Assembly: GCA_016838825.1 (NCBI GenBank) | Contig: JAEHKU010000003.1 | Location: 1,707 to 65,706, forward strand | Direction: 5' to 3' | DNA from: Nitrosopumilales archaeon | Lineage (GTDB): Archaea; Thermoproteota; Nitrososphaeria; Nitrososphaerales; Nitrosopumilaceae | DNA length: 64,000 bases | Shown: piece by piece, positions 40,611 to 49,594 of the stretch | How the letters are laid out: every line of letters begins with the position of its first letter | How positions within the stretch are numbered: position 1 is the first letter of the stretch | Notes under the pieces: model-generated | Databases searched by the model: none | What the model was told of the DNA's origin: nothing | The model's input: only the letters and a program-made list of their open reading frames with translations | Translations under genes and position numbers: made by a program

Positions 40611-41054
40611 CTATTTGAAAATGTTAATTATTACTGAATCTTTCAGTACATCTTCACCCATCGTACTTGAAATTATTTTGTATCTTCCTGCTATTACATT
40701 ATCACCATTAGTTTTTGTCTGATCCCAGACAAATGTTGCCTCTCCTCTGGGTTTTAATACTGAAATTACTTGCGCTGCTAGTGGAGAATACAAAACAGTT
40801 CCATCTAGACCAACTATCTTGAACCCATGTGATGAGTCTGAAAACGTGAGTGGTTCTGTTCCAGAATTTACTATTCTGATATGTATAGGCTGTCCAAGCT
40901 CAAAATCAGTCTTTTCAATAATTATTGAGAGTGATGGCCCTTCGATGAATTCAAGGGATGTGCTCTTATCAACTAAACTACCAAAGAATAATCCTAATAC
41001 AGCAGCGGCAACAGCTCCTGAACCAAATCCAATCGCTACACCTTTTGAAATCAT
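40611..41054 (-). CDS. membrane-anchored beta-sandwich protein, 147 aa
   Basis: An N-terminal hydrophobic stretch (about 6-28, VAIGFGSGAVAAAVLGLFFGSL) serves as an anchor or signal. The remainder is Ig-like, with DFELGQPIHIRIVNSGTEPLTF and GEATFVWDQTKTNGDNVIAGRYKII resembling BsuPI/intracellular proteinase-inhibitor folds. No catalytic motif. It sits downstream of Cbf5 by 23 bases on the same strand, possibly the last gene of that transcript. Function unknown. Confidence 0.7.
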   Translation of the reverse strand: MISKGVAIGFGSGAVAAAVLGLFFGSLVDKSTSLEFIEGPSLSIIIEKTDFELGQPIHIRIVNSGTEPLTFSDSSHGFKIVGLDGTVLYSPLAAQVISVLKPRGEATFVWDQTKTNGDNVIAGRYKIISSTMGEDVLKDSVIINIFK

Positions 41055-41077
41055 CTTTAAAACACAAAAATTCCTCT

Positions 41078-42076
41078 TTATTTATTAACGGTAGTCTTCG
41101 ATCTCCAGTTTCTTGGATACGTGTTTGGAGGTAGAACAATTCGTTTTATCTTAAATGCAAATCCTTTTGTATTTTCTATAATTTCTGATTTGGGTATTAT
41201 TGCTTCAGCAAGAGCCACTAACTCTCCTTTTTGTGTGTAAATTCCAACAAAATCACCTTTTATGATTGAAGGCGATATTTCCAAAACTCCTGGAATCGCA
41301 AGCTGTGCACCATGACATAAAGCATCAACTGCAGAATCACGAATTACTACAGATTTTATCTCACTTAATGCATTCTCTATTGGCAGGATTAATTTCAGTA
41401 GTTTGCTATTGTCTTTTTTTTCTTTCCATAATGCATAAGCATCAACAAGATGATGTAGAGTAACCAGTCGGTCATCTTCACTGAATTGATTAACGCGTGT
41501 TCGTCTTAGTTCAATCATTGTGGCCCCGGGTCCCAATATTTCTCCCATATCATAAAATAATTTTCTAATATAGGTACCAGATTCACATAAAACTCGTAAA
41601 AGCAATAGGCGTTCCTTTTGTTCAATTAATTCAAGTTCATAGATCTTTCTTGAACGTATTTTACGTGAAACAGAAGATCTCTGCGGTGGTTTTTGATAAA
41701 TTTCTCCTCTAAATTTTTTCAACACCTCTTCTAATTCTTTACTAGATGGCAATGAATGCAATCTTCCCAGTGCATGATATTCTTTTGGCCCTAAAAGTAA
41801 AACGCCAAGAGCCTTAGTAGCTTCACCTAGACCTAATGGTAAGAGTCCAGATACCATGGGATCTAACGTTCCACTATGTCCAACCTTTGGGATATTGAGA
41901 ATCTTTTTTACCCAAGCTACAGTTTCATGACTAGTTGGACCGTTTGGTTTGTCTAAAAGTATCAAACCATATGTGAGCAACTGATCTATTGTTCTTTTAT
42001 CGTAGTAAGTACCACGTTGTTCGTCAGTGATATCTTGATCTATTATCTGAAGATTTTGAAGTTGTTTCAGTTTCAA
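41078..42076 (-). CDS. cbf5: tRNA/rRNA pseudouridine synthase Cbf5
   Basis: TruB-family catalytic subunit of the H/ACA RNP that isomerises uridines in rRNA and position 55 of tRNA. The 332 residues include LDKPNGPTSHETVAWVKK, the catalytic GTLDP with Asp72, VLCESGTYIRKLFYDMG, and a PUA domain (about 240-310, SAVDALCHGAQLAIPGV and GDFVGIYTQKGELVALAEA). It overlaps Cmk by 4 bases and closes the secY gene string. Confidence 0.96.
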   Translation of the reverse strand: MKLKQLQNLQIIDQDITDEQRGTYYDKRTIDQLLTYGLILLDKPNGPTSHETVAWVKKILNIPKVGHSGTLDPMVSGLLPLGLGEATKALGVLLLGPKEYHALGRLHSLPSSKELEEVLKKFRGEIYQKPPQRSSVSRKIRSRKIYELELIEQKERLLLLRVLCESGTYIRKLFYDMGEILGPGATMIELRRTRVNQFSEDDRLVTLHHLVDAYALWKEKKDNSKLLKLILPIENALSEIKSVVIRDSAVDALCHGAQLAIPGVLEISPSIIKGDFVGIYTQKGELVALAEAIIPKSEIIENTKGFAFKIKRIVLPPNTYPRNWRSKTTVNK

Positions 42077-42633
42077 AAAAGATTCTTCACCGTTTCTTTT
42101 GCAATAGAAAGGACCTGGTCAGCATCAAGTCCATCCGTATTTATGATTTTATCAAATACTGATAAATCAGAACCAAATTCAAAATCATAAAGTTTCTTAT
42201 ACAGAATTTTATTTTCATCATACCTTAGTTTTACTATTGCCAACGATCTTTCTAACGGTAAATTGTCTCTTAAAGTCATTCTTTTTGCACTATTCTCTGG
42301 AGAACCTGCCAACCAGATTCTAACTCCACCATTGACTAGCCACGGTAATGTGTAACTTGTAATAACCACGCTTCCTTTCAAAAAAAGTTCTTCAAGTTTT
42401 TCATCTACTTTTTTGTCAAATTCAGGATTTTTCTTTCGTTGACTTAAAAAATTCATACCATCTTGAGTATCCCACCAGTCATCCCCGCCTATAGGAAAAC
42501 CTCCTTCTTTTGCTAATTCCTTTAAAGCATCACCGCCACTAAGGCACTTTAATCCAAATTCTTTTGCAAGTCTTTTAGCTATAGTAGTTTTTCCAATTGC
42601 TGGGGGACCGCATATTATTACAGATTTTAACAA
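42073..42633 (-). CDS. cmk: cytidylate kinase, archaeal type
   Basis: Phosphorylates CMP and dCMP. The 186 residues start with the P-loop region IICGPPAIGKTTIAKRLAKE at 6-25 and SGGDALKELA. The lid and NMP-binding signature SPENSAKRMTLRDNLP follows. It overlaps Cbf5 by 4 bases and is 1 base from the upstream EMC3-like gene. In many archaea the ribosomal proteins L34e and L14e lie on either side of Cmk; neither is seen here. Confidence 0.92.
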   Translation of the reverse strand: MLKSVIICGPPAIGKTTIAKRLAKEFGLKCLSGGDALKELAKEGGFPIGGDDWWDTQDGMNFLSQRKKNPEFDKKVDEKLEELFLKGSVVITSYTLPWLVNGGVRIWLAGSPENSAKRMTLRDNLPLERSLAIVKLRYDENKILYKKLYDFEFGSDLSVFDKIINTDGLDADQVLSIAKETVKNLF

Positions 42634-42634
42634 C

Positions 42635-43252
42635 TCATATGCCCATAGTAGTTTTAGTGAGTTTCATTATTATTCCACTAAATGCTATGGAAGATAAGAA
42701 ATACCATGCCCATAGATAAAGGTCATTTTCTTGATGACATATTGTACCCTCAGCAACAGTCTCAGCCGTGCAAGTCAGGTTGAAAAAATCACCTGGTATT
42801 ACATTAAGTGGTATTGGTGAAGCTGCTACAGTGTACGAAAAAAGAACAGGCAGTACAAAGTAAAAAACCAGAATTAATGGTATGAAAGTAATCATCATTG
42901 GTCGCATATTCATTCGCATCATTTCTGCATTCATCTTGTTCATGTAAATTGATTTTTTGTTAAGAGATGCAATCTTCTCCTGATCTTTTGCTCTAAATGC
43001 GGCCATTCTTTCTTTTTGAAAAGCTCTAGTCTCTTTCATTATACGTTTTAGCTTAGATTGATCGATTAACTTTTTTCTGACAGTGGAATTGAAGAGATTT
43101 AATAAAATTGCAAAACCAACCATTACAATAGCTGAGGGGAGCATTCCTTTGATTATAGGATCATCGCTGCCAAATCCCCCTTCCCTTAGGCCAAACAAAT
43201 CACCCTGTAAAAATACACTATTTAGAAATTCAAAGACGATATTAATTTCCAT
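42635..43252 (-). CDS. EMC3/TMCO1-family (DUF106) membrane insertase-like protein
   Basis: Member of the Oxa1/YidC superfamily that helps insert membrane proteins. The 205 residues give three membrane segments (about 38-55, 120-140 and 178-198) and, between the first two, the cytosolic basic helical pair rich in Met and Lys (KAKDQEKIASLNKKSIYMN-like, MRMNMRPMM). An extracytoplasmic loop holds two Cys. It sits in the secY cluster, one base from Cmk and 5 from adenylate kinase, a common archaeal arrangement supporting a role with SecY. Confidence 0.9.
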   Translation of the reverse strand: MEINIVFEFLNSVFLQGDLFGLREGGFGSDDPIIKGMLPSAIVMVGFAILLNLFNSTVRKKLIDQSKLKRIMKETRAFQKERMAAFRAKDQEKIASLNKKSIYMNKMNAEMMRMNMRPMMITFIPLILVFYFVLPVLFSYTVAASPIPLNVIPGDFFNLTCTAETVAEGTICHQENDLYLWAWYFLSSIAFSGIIMKLTKTTMGI

Positions 43253-43257
43253 TGCAA

Positions 43258-43833
43258 TTACCCTATTGCGCTTACTATCGCATTTGCGACTTCTTCAACC
43301 TTTCCTTCAGAATTAAGAATCATGTTCATGGGCGAACCACAAAGCACAGAACAGCTAGAAATCATGGCATTTGAAATATCAAGCTCTTTTTTTATTGCCG
43401 CTACAGATATTATATCACGATTTCGAGAATCATCTTTCATACGACGATTGTAAATTTCCTCAGGATTTGCAGAGATCAAAATAAAATTAACGGGTTTTAT
43501 AATTTCTAAAACATTGTAAGGCAATCCTGGATAAAATCCAGCCTTGGTTGAAATGAAAGCATGTGTGTCAATTATTACAATTTCATCATCCATATTGGCA
43601 ATACTTTTTGCTGCTGTGGCCTGAAGATCTTTCTGTTCTGAAACTGAAAGTTTACGTAGCTCATCTCTGTTTTCCACCCCTTTCTTTTTTGCCTCGTCTA
43701 ACATGATACTCCCAAAAGAACAAACATTAACACTTTTGTTTTTAGACCGAAGAATTTCTACAACACTAGATACTACTGATGTTTTTCCAACGCCAGCAAT
43801 TCCAACAATTATAATTTTCTTACTTTCTACCAA
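43258..43833 (-). CDS. adkA: adenylate kinase, archaeal type
   Basis: Interconverts ATP, ADP and AMP. The P-loop GIAGVGKTS begins near residue 11 from the TTG chosen here (MVESKKIIIVGIAG). The frame extends four codons further to 43845, but these only repeat SecY's C-terminal coding. The archaeal trimeric class is recognised from DTHAFISTKAGFYPGLPYNVL and NPEEIYNRRMKDDSRNRD. It overlaps SecY by 14 bases from this start and precedes the EMC3-like gene by 5. Confidence 0.94.
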   Translation of the reverse strand: MVESKKIIIVGIAGVGKTSVVSSVVEILRSKNKSVNVCSFGSIMLDEAKKKGVENRDELRKLSVSEQKDLQATAAKSIANMDDEIVIIDTHAFISTKAGFYPGLPYNVLEIIKPVNFILISANPEEIYNRRMKDDSRNRDIISVAAIKKELDISNAMISSCSVLCGSPMNMILNSEGKVEEVANAIVSAIG

Positions 43834-45250
43834 GTAAAGCACCAAGCCGTGGCATAACTACATCCACCTTTTCTCTTACCAGCTGATTGTAATAGTTTAT
43901 CAAAATATCTACCATTAACAGTATTCCTATGCCAGAACCAAAGACCCCTAAAACATCTGAGACACCAGCAATCAAACCAAGAATTATGGAACCGAGTAAG
44001 GTAACAGAGGGGATGTATTTGTTTAGCAAGTTTTCTATTGGTTGGTTTGAACGTCTAAACCCAGGAATCTGTACATCCGCATCAAGAAGGTTCTTTGCAG
44101 CACTTTTTGGTGAGAGTCCTCCTAATTCCACCCAAAGTTTACCAAACACTACTACAATCACTATCATAAAAATGATATAAAATACGGCTCTAAGGGGATC
44201 TAAAGCTACAATATCCAGTCCACGAGGAGGTATCATGTAGTAAACAAGTCCACCAATTGGGGAAGCAGGACTAGTAGGATCATACTGTGCTAGAAAGTTC
44301 ATAAAGAAATTATCGTTTCTTGGATTGAAGTTTGCCCATAACATTTGTCCCATAAAGAGTGCGTTCGCGGTTAAAGCAGTTGCAAGGATAACAGGAATGT
44401 TAGAAACATACATCAATTTGATAGGATAAACTGCGGAAAATCCTCTATACTTTGTTGAAACGATTGGTATCTCTATTTTCATTCCTTGTGTATAAACTAG
44501 AATCATTATCATTCCTGCAGTCAGAAAGATTCCAAATATGCTTGGCAGCTGATTTGATCTAAAGAATGTATCAGCTAAATTGTTTTGCATTATAGATTGT
44601 CCTATGTATGGTATGATTCCTATTGTCCCACCATCACCTGCAGGTAGTGGACTAAAGAAACTCCAAAGTATTTGCTGTGTTACTCCTGCCATAATGAAAA
44701 GACTGATGCCACTTCCAATACCCCAGCCTTTCTGGAGTAGCTCATCCAAAAACATTATGATTATCGATGCTGCCATTAGCTGTCCAGTCAAAATATACAT
44801 AATTTCAGGAGAGGTAACCCCAGGACCATAAACCGCTATAGCGTAAACTATAGACTCGACTACGATAACAATATACGTAACAAGTTTGGTAGCGGTTTGA
44901 TATATTGCACGCTCTTCTGGTTTTTTAAAGTCAAACTTGAGAATATCTGAACCTCTTAAAAGTTGCATCAAGAGTCCTGCTGTGACTATAGGGCCTATAC
45001 CAAGTTCTACTAGTGTTCCTTGTTGTGATGCGAAAATTACTCTGGCAAATGCTAGAAAGTCAAATTCAGGAGTTGTAGCACCAAACAGTGGTGTCTGTCC
45101 CATTACCATGTAAACGAGGAGGCAAATTGCACACCAAACCAATCGTCTCTGGAGAGTTTGTTTCTTTTTTGGTTTAGGAACCTGAGGAACGTACGGTTCA
45201 GCCTTTGCTACTATCTTGCGAACAAAATTAGTTGCAGTACCTTCATTCAT
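43820..45250 (-). CDS. secY: protein translocase subunit SecY (Sec61 alpha)
   Basis: Channel-forming subunit for protein export and membrane insertion. The 476 residues have the ten expected membrane helices and the archaeal features QTPLFGATTPEFDFLAFARVI (plug region), GSGISLFIMAGVTQQI, and QGMKIEIPIVSTKYRGFSAVYPIKLMYVSNIPVI. It overlaps L15 by 8 bases and adenylate kinase follows. SecE is encoded separately at 56608-56781; SecG (Sec61 beta) was not found. Confidence 0.97.
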   Translation of the reverse strand: MNEGTATNFVRKIVAKAEPYVPQVPKPKKKQTLQRRLVWCAICLLVYMVMGQTPLFGATTPEFDFLAFARVIFASQQGTLVELGIGPIVTAGLLMQLLRGSDILKFDFKKPEERAIYQTATKLVTYIVIVVESIVYAIAVYGPGVTSPEIMYILTGQLMAASIIIMFLDELLQKGWGIGSGISLFIMAGVTQQILWSFFSPLPAGDGGTIGIIPYIGQSIMQNNLADTFFRSNQLPSIFGIFLTAGMIMILVYTQGMKIEIPIVSTKYRGFSAVYPIKLMYVSNIPVILATALTANALFMGQMLWANFNPRNDNFFMNFLAQYDPTSPASPIGGLVYYMIPPRGLDIVALDPLRAVFYIIFMIVIVVVFGKLWVELGGLSPKSAAKNLLDADVQIPGFRRSNQPIENLLNKYIPSVTLLGSIILGLIAGVSDVLGVFGSGIGILLMVDILINYYNQLVREKVDVVMPRLGALLGRK

Positions 45251-45668
45251 TCGGAAGTTTCACCTCGCCTCCAGCCTTTTTAATTTTCTCTTGTGCAGAT
45301 GCCGAGAATCTAGAAACCTTGACAGTGTATCCAGTCTTAACTTCTCCTCCCCCAAGAAGTTTGTCATATCCAAGTTGTTTAAGATCTATAATCTTTTTTC
45401 CATCTTCCTGTTGACCAAATTTGGCAAACATGTCATCAAGGTCTCTAACACTAATCCACTTTTTAATAATGGTTGGATGAGGCGGATGAGTAGAATCATG
45501 ACCAAAATGATTAGGATCTGTTTTTAGCATCCCGCTAAAATGATGTTTGAGCATTCCACTTTTGCCTAATCCCCCTTTATGCCCACTTGCTCTATGCTGA
45601 CCAACCTGACCCCAGCCATGAGTTCTGCTTCCTCTAAGTCTTCTTTTCTTGCGTAACCTAGTTACCAT
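45243..45668 (-). CDS. rpl15: 50S ribosomal protein L15 (uL15)
   Basis: Large-subunit protein of 141 residues, with the Gly/Arg-rich N-terminus LRKKRRLRGSRTHGWGQVGQ and HRASGHKGGLGKSGMLKH. The C-terminal part has GYDKLLGGGEVKTGYTVKVS and AQEKIKKAGGEV. It lies 1 base downstream of L30 and overlaps SecY by 8 bases. Confidence 0.96.
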   Translation of the reverse strand: MVTRLRKKRRLRGSRTHGWGQVGQHRASGHKGGLGKSGMLKHHFSGMLKTDPNHFGHDSTHPPHPTIIKKWISVRDLDDMFAKFGQQEDGKKIIDLKQLGYDKLLGGGEVKTGYTVKVSRFSASAQEKIKKAGGEVKLPNE

Positions 45669-45669
45669 T

Positions 45670-46143
45670 TTAGATCATATTCTTAATGTGAGCAGCAAGA
45701 TCCTTGTTATGTCCCAGCATTCCTCCTTCTCCATACAACTTTTTTGTATTTCGTTTAAAACCATGTCGTGGAGGACTAAGTGCAAACCAAGGTTTGAGTG
45801 GTTTAAGTTTAGATAAGGAAGATTTTCCTTCTACTAACAATTTAGCAAGGTCTTCAATGCTCTTAAAACCAAGTTGAGAAAGATCTTCTGATGTAATACT
45901 TTTGTAACCTTCTTTTCGTCCCTTTTTTTCTAATAGTTCTTTTATGAGAGAAATGTCTGGTTCTTGCCAAGAAACATAGTGTTTTACTTTATCTAACATA
46001 CCTTCAGTATTTTCCTTTACTGGAATTATTGTTGCGCGAAATTTTTTATCTAAGCGTAAGAGCTTAAGCGTAGTTTTTGCCCAATATGGAATGTTTACTT
46101 GACCCTTCATTCTAAGTACTAAGTAAGCCTTAACCATCCTCAT
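45670..46143 (-). CDS. rpl30: 50S ribosomal protein L30 (uL30)
   Basis: 157-residue archaeal L30 with an extended C-terminus, compared with about 60 residues in bacteria. Matches: LVLRMKGQVNIPYWAKTTLKLLRL, KFRATIIPVKENTEGMLDKVKHY and the C-terminal FALSPPRHGFKRNTKKLYGEGG. It abuts S5 and L15. Confidence 0.96.
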   Translation of the reverse strand: MRMVKAYLVLRMKGQVNIPYWAKTTLKLLRLDKKFRATIIPVKENTEGMLDKVKHYVSWQEPDISLIKELLEKKGRKEGYKSITSEDLSQLGFKSIEDLAKLLVEGKSSLSKLKPLKPWFALSPPRHGFKRNTKKLYGEGGMLGHNKDLAAHIKNMI

Positions 46144-46809
46144 TCAACCTTGACTAAATGTTTGTCTTAAGCAGTCTAAAACAGCCTTGGAAGTTGAATT
46201 CATTGTATTTGTAGAGCCTTTAGAAGTTGTCCATGCATCTTTAAGTCCTGCAAGTCTCAAAAGATTTCTTATTCTTCGTCCAGCAACCAACCCTAGTCCA
46301 CGAGGTCCTGGTATGATTTCTATTACCACACTACCACCTTTTCCTCTTACTTTGAATGGAACAGAATGTGATTGTTCACACCTACATTCCCAGCTTCCAC
46401 ATCCAAGTTTTATGGGACTTACATTACGATACGCTGCGTTTGTAGCTTTCTCAATTGCAATTCTCATTTGTTTTGACTTGCCGCTACCAATTCCTAACCA
46501 ACCATTCTCATCTCCCGCAGCAACCATTGCTTTAAATCTAGTTGATTGTCCATTTGGAGTCATCTTCTGAATCATTCCAACATCAATGACTTCAGTTTTT
46601 AGGTCAGGGAGGAGTTTCTTAATTATACCAGCTTCTTGAATTCGATAACCATTTTCATAAATTTCTCTCATAGAATCTATCTCTCCCGAATTTACTAGCA
46701 CTCCTAGCTTAGTTCTTGGTATCCATGGTGCTTCCTCTCGTCTTCGTTGTGGTCTTTGCTGTGGTATTTGCGGTGGTCCTTGCGGTGGTCTTTGCTGTAC
46801 TTGACTCAT
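46144..46809 (-). CDS. rps5: 30S ribosomal protein S5 (uS5), Pro/Gln-rich N-terminus
   Basis: Small-subunit protein with the double-stranded-RNA-binding fold and decoding-fidelity role. Core: AGDENGWLGIGSGKSKQMRIAIEKA, GCGSWECRCEQSHSVPFKVRGKGGSV and LRLAGLKDAWTTSKGSTNTMN. Residues 1-27 are low-complexity, rich in Gln, Pro and Arg (QQRPPQGPPQIPQQRPQRRRE), an extension probably disordered. It abuts L30 and overlaps L18 by 4 bases. Confidence 0.95.
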   Translation of the reverse strand: MSQVQQRPPQGPPQIPQQRPQRRREEAPWIPRTKLGVLVNSGEIDSMREIYENGYRIQEAGIIKKLLPDLKTEVIDVGMIQKMTPNGQSTRFKAMVAAGDENGWLGIGSGKSKQMRIAIEKATNAAYRNVSPIKLGCGSWECRCEQSHSVPFKVRGKGGSVVIEIIPGPRGLGLVAGRRIRNLLRLAGLKDAWTTSKGSTNTMNSTSKAVLDCLRQTFSQG

Positions 46810-47294
46810 GACGATTTAACCTCGATATCAATTGCAGACTTTACCTTGTCAAAATCACTTGTAATCTTGAGATGTTTTCCTTGAATCCTATCTTTGCTTG
46901 GAAAAGTTTTTTCATTTGCTGGAACTTGCAAGCCTGCATCTACAAGTCCCTTTAAGGCAGCTGCCATTCTTTGAGTATATTTTCTTGTACCACTGTATAG
47001 AATAGCACTCTTTGAACCAACTAAAAGTGCCTTTTTCCCAGCTATGTAGCCAGTAAGATATGCTGCAGGTATGTTTTTCCTAGAACCTTTCCAACCTTTA
47101 CCCATGAGTATTCTAGAATGTGCAGATGCAATAACTTTATCTCCTGTTAATTCAGGTTTATGAATTTGAACCGAAGTATTCTCGTTAGAAATATGCACTG
47201 TAACAAAATTCCGTCTACTCATAAGAAGTGCCTTTCTTCTTCGGTAGTTAGTCTTTTTTTCCCGTAATCTTCGCAATATTCTTGAATATGTCAT
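46806..47294 (-). CDS. rpl18: 50S ribosomal protein L18 (uL18)
   Basis: 5S-rRNA-binding protein of 162 residues. Matches: RRLREKKTNYRRRKALLMSRR, FVTVHISNENTSVQIHKPE, GWKGSRKNIPAAYLTGYIAGKKAL, RMAAALKGLVDAG. In many archaea L32e and L19e precede it; here they lie at 54654-55491 on the other strand, and argF is upstream instead. Confidence 0.95.
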   Translation of the reverse strand: MTYSRILRRLREKKTNYRRRKALLMSRRNFVTVHISNENTSVQIHKPELTGDKVIASAHSRILMGKGWKGSRKNIPAAYLTGYIAGKKALLVGSKSAILYSGTRKYTQRMAAALKGLVDAGLQVPANEKTFPSKDRIQGKHLKITSDFDKVKSAIDIEVKSS

Positions 47295-47333
47295 TCTATA
47301 CTTCCAGAAATTTTGATCATACTCTTATAAACC

Positions 47334-48254
47334 TTAAAGGGGAATTAGTGAAATCAATAAAGCTTTTTGCACATGAAGGCGATTTTCTGCTTGATCCCAA
47401 ACAACAGATTGTGATCCATCTATCACGTCGCTCGTTACTTCTTGTTCCCTTTTTGCAGGAAGACAATGCATGAATATGGCATTTTCTTTGGCGTTTTTCA
47501 TTAAAGATGAGTTCACTTGAAAACGTGGAAAAAATTTTTTGAGCCGTTTAGAGTTCTTGTGATGGATTGACACAAATGTATCAGTCATTATTATGTCAGC
47601 ATCTTTTGATGCCGTAATTGGGTTATTTGTTAATTCAATACTAGAGAATTTTTTAGATTGTTTTACAACCCTTGAATCTGGTTCATGTCCTTTTGGTGTT
47701 GCAATTGATATGTTCATTTGTAATTTTGAACATCCATAAATCATGGAGTTACAAACGTTATTGCCATCACCTATCCAGGCTATCTTGAGATTTGAAAATT
47801 TTTTCTTTTTTTCTTTGATGGTCATAATGTCAGCTAAGGTTTGACATGGATGAAAAGTGTCTGAAAGGCCATTAATTACTGGAACATCAGAGTTTTGTGC
47901 AAGAATTTCTATAGTTTCATGATCGTAAACCCGTGCCATTATAGCATCAACGTAACGGGACAGTGTCCTGGCTGTATCTTGAATAGTTTCGCCCCTTGAA
48001 AGTTGTAAGTCACTTACTGAAAGATTTAATGCATAACCACCTAATTGAAATATTCCAGTTTCAAAGCTTACGCGAGTTCTAGTTGATGGTTTTTGGAAGA
48101 TCATGGCCAAAGATTTGTTTTTTAAAAATGGTCGATTGATTCCATTCTTGAGATCTTTTTTTAGTTTTATACCACGTTCTACTAATTCCACAATTTCTTT
48201 TTTATCAAGCTCGCCAAGAGTTAGCAGATCCTTTGTTTTTATTTTCATTTTCAT
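47334..48254 (-). CDS. argF: ornithine carbamoyltransferase
   Basis: Makes citrulline from ornithine and carbamoyl phosphate in arginine synthesis. The 306 residues carry carbamoyl-phosphate motif STRTR at 57-61, LQLSRGETIQDTARTLSRY, NGLSDTFHPCQTLADIMTI and HCLPAKREQEVT with the catalytic Cys. The ornithine-specific HCLPA, not the aspartate loop, separates it from ATCase. It lies 39 bases upstream of the L18 start but probably is a separate unit. Starting ATGs are at residues 1 and 3. Confidence 0.95.
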   Translation of the reverse strand: MKMKIKTKDLLTLGELDKKEIVELVERGIKLKKDLKNGINRPFLKNKSLAMIFQKPSTRTRVSFETGIFQLGGYALNLSVSDLQLSRGETIQDTARTLSRYVDAIMARVYDHETIEILAQNSDVPVINGLSDTFHPCQTLADIMTIKEKKKKFSNLKIAWIGDGNNVCNSMIYGCSKLQMNISIATPKGHEPDSRVVKQSKKFSSIELTNNPITASKDADIIMTDTFVSIHHKNSKRLKKFFPRFQVNSSLMKNAKENAIFMHCLPAKREQEVTSDVIDGSQSVVWDQAENRLHVQKALLISLIPL

Positions 48255-48318
48255 CTCTAACCAACTACCAGTTACTTCTTTTTAGGTTTAGGTTTTTCAT
48301 ATTAACGTACATAGTGAT

Positions 48319-49581
48319 TTATGTTGAAGAAGGTCTTCCATCGCTAATCCATTTCTTTATTTTTGTAGCCATGGCTCTAGCACTTTGGTCATCATCAGGT
48401 GTAGGAACGCCATAGAGTTCTGCATACTTTTCAATATCCTTTGTTTGTATTCCTTCAAAAGGATCAGAGCTACTTTCTGATGGTTCTACACACTCAATCT
48501 TTGGTTTCAATTCTTTTTCAATTTCTACGTGTGTTTTTGATACTTGGGTTGAAGGTTGTAACTTTTGTTCACGTGTGTTATCAACTTGTTGTGTTACTTT
48601 CAAGGGATCTGCATATTCTTTAATTGTAGGTTTTGCAGGTGGTGTTTGTTCTAAGGTTTTAGTTCCTTTAGTCAAATGTTCGCCAAATATGTTTTCAATA
48701 AATGATTCTTTTTCAAATGGTTTCAAATCTTCATAGTTTTGTCCTACTCCGAAATACAAAATAGGCGCTGATGTTACTTTAACAATAGAAATCGCTGATC
48801 CTCCTCTGGCATCAGCATCACTTTTTGTGAGTATTGCCCCATCAAACTTTACATGCTGATAGAATTCTCGTGCCTGGCTAACCATATCATTTCCCGCTAA
48901 CGAATCGCCTACAAAAATTTTCAAATCAGGATTTACAACTTTGCTAATTTTTGAAATTTGATCCATTAGGTTCTTGCTGGTTTGCATCCTTCCAGCACTA
49001 TCAACCAACACACAATCAACTTTATGTGATTTTGCATAAAGTACTGCATCTCGTGCAACGGCAGCAGGATCAGAACCATAGTTTTGTGATATCAATTTTA
49101 TCTTCAGTTTGTTTGTGTGCTCTCGTAATTGTTCAATTGCACCGGCTCTATAAGTGTCCGCTGCTGCAACAACAACAGAAAAATTATTTTGTTGTAACAT
49201 GTAAGCAATCTTTGCTAACGTCGTAGTTTTTCCAGTTCCATTTATACCCACAAATAATATAAGATAAGGTTCGCCACGACTTTTTTTTGATGATACATTC
49301 GATATCAAATCAATTTTATGTGTAGTATCAAACAATTTGGAAATGTAGTTTACAAGACTTTGTTTTACAAAGTCTTCAATTTGTTTTCTTTCTACTTTAT
49401 TCCCCAAAAGATTATCTTTTAATTCAGATTTTAAAGAATCGACAACTTCTACAGCAACATCAGATTCTAATAATGAAATCTCAAGTTCAGATAAAATTTC
49501 ATTAATATCTTTCTCTTTTAGTTCTTTTTCGCTAAAACTCTTTGCAGTATTTGCAAAAGCATTTCTTAATTTTTCAAACAT
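48319..49581 (-). CDS. ftsY: SRP receptor FtsY with 119-aa C-terminal extension
   Basis: GTPase that docks SRP-ribosome complexes at the membrane. The N domain (about 1-100) and G domain are standard: P-loop GINGTGKTTT at 112-121, ADTYRAGA near 141, DSAGR at 194-198, TKSDADARGG at 252-261 and the end PFEKESFIENIFGE near 288-301. Residues 302-420 are extra: a Pro/Thr/Gln/Glu-rich linker and then a compact helical end (KDIEKYAELYGVP, then ARAMATKIKKWISDG). Most FtsY proteins stop near residue 301. The tail may tether or regulate SRP docking. The prefoldin alpha gene precedes it by 13 bases. Confidence 0.95.
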   Translation of the reverse strand: MFEKLRNAFANTAKSFSEKELKEKDINEILSELEISLLESDVAVEVVDSLKSELKDNLLGNKVERKQIEDFVKQSLVNYISKLFDTTHKIDLISNVSSKKSRGEPYLILFVGINGTGKTTTLAKIAYMLQQNNFSVVVAAADTYRAGAIEQLREHTNKLKIKLISQNYGSDPAAVARDAVLYAKSHKVDCVLVDSAGRMQTSKNLMDQISKISKVVNPDLKIFVGDSLAGNDMVSQAREFYQHVKFDGAILTKSDADARGGSAISIVKVTSAPILYFGVGQNYEDLKPFEKESFIENIFGEHLTKGTKTLEQTPPAKPTIKEYADPLKVTQQVDNTREQKLQPSTQVSKTHVEIEKELKPKIECVEPSESSSDPFEGIQTKDIEKYAELYGVPTPDDDQSARAMATKIKKWISDGRPSST

Positions 49582-49594
49582 ATTGTAATTTCCT

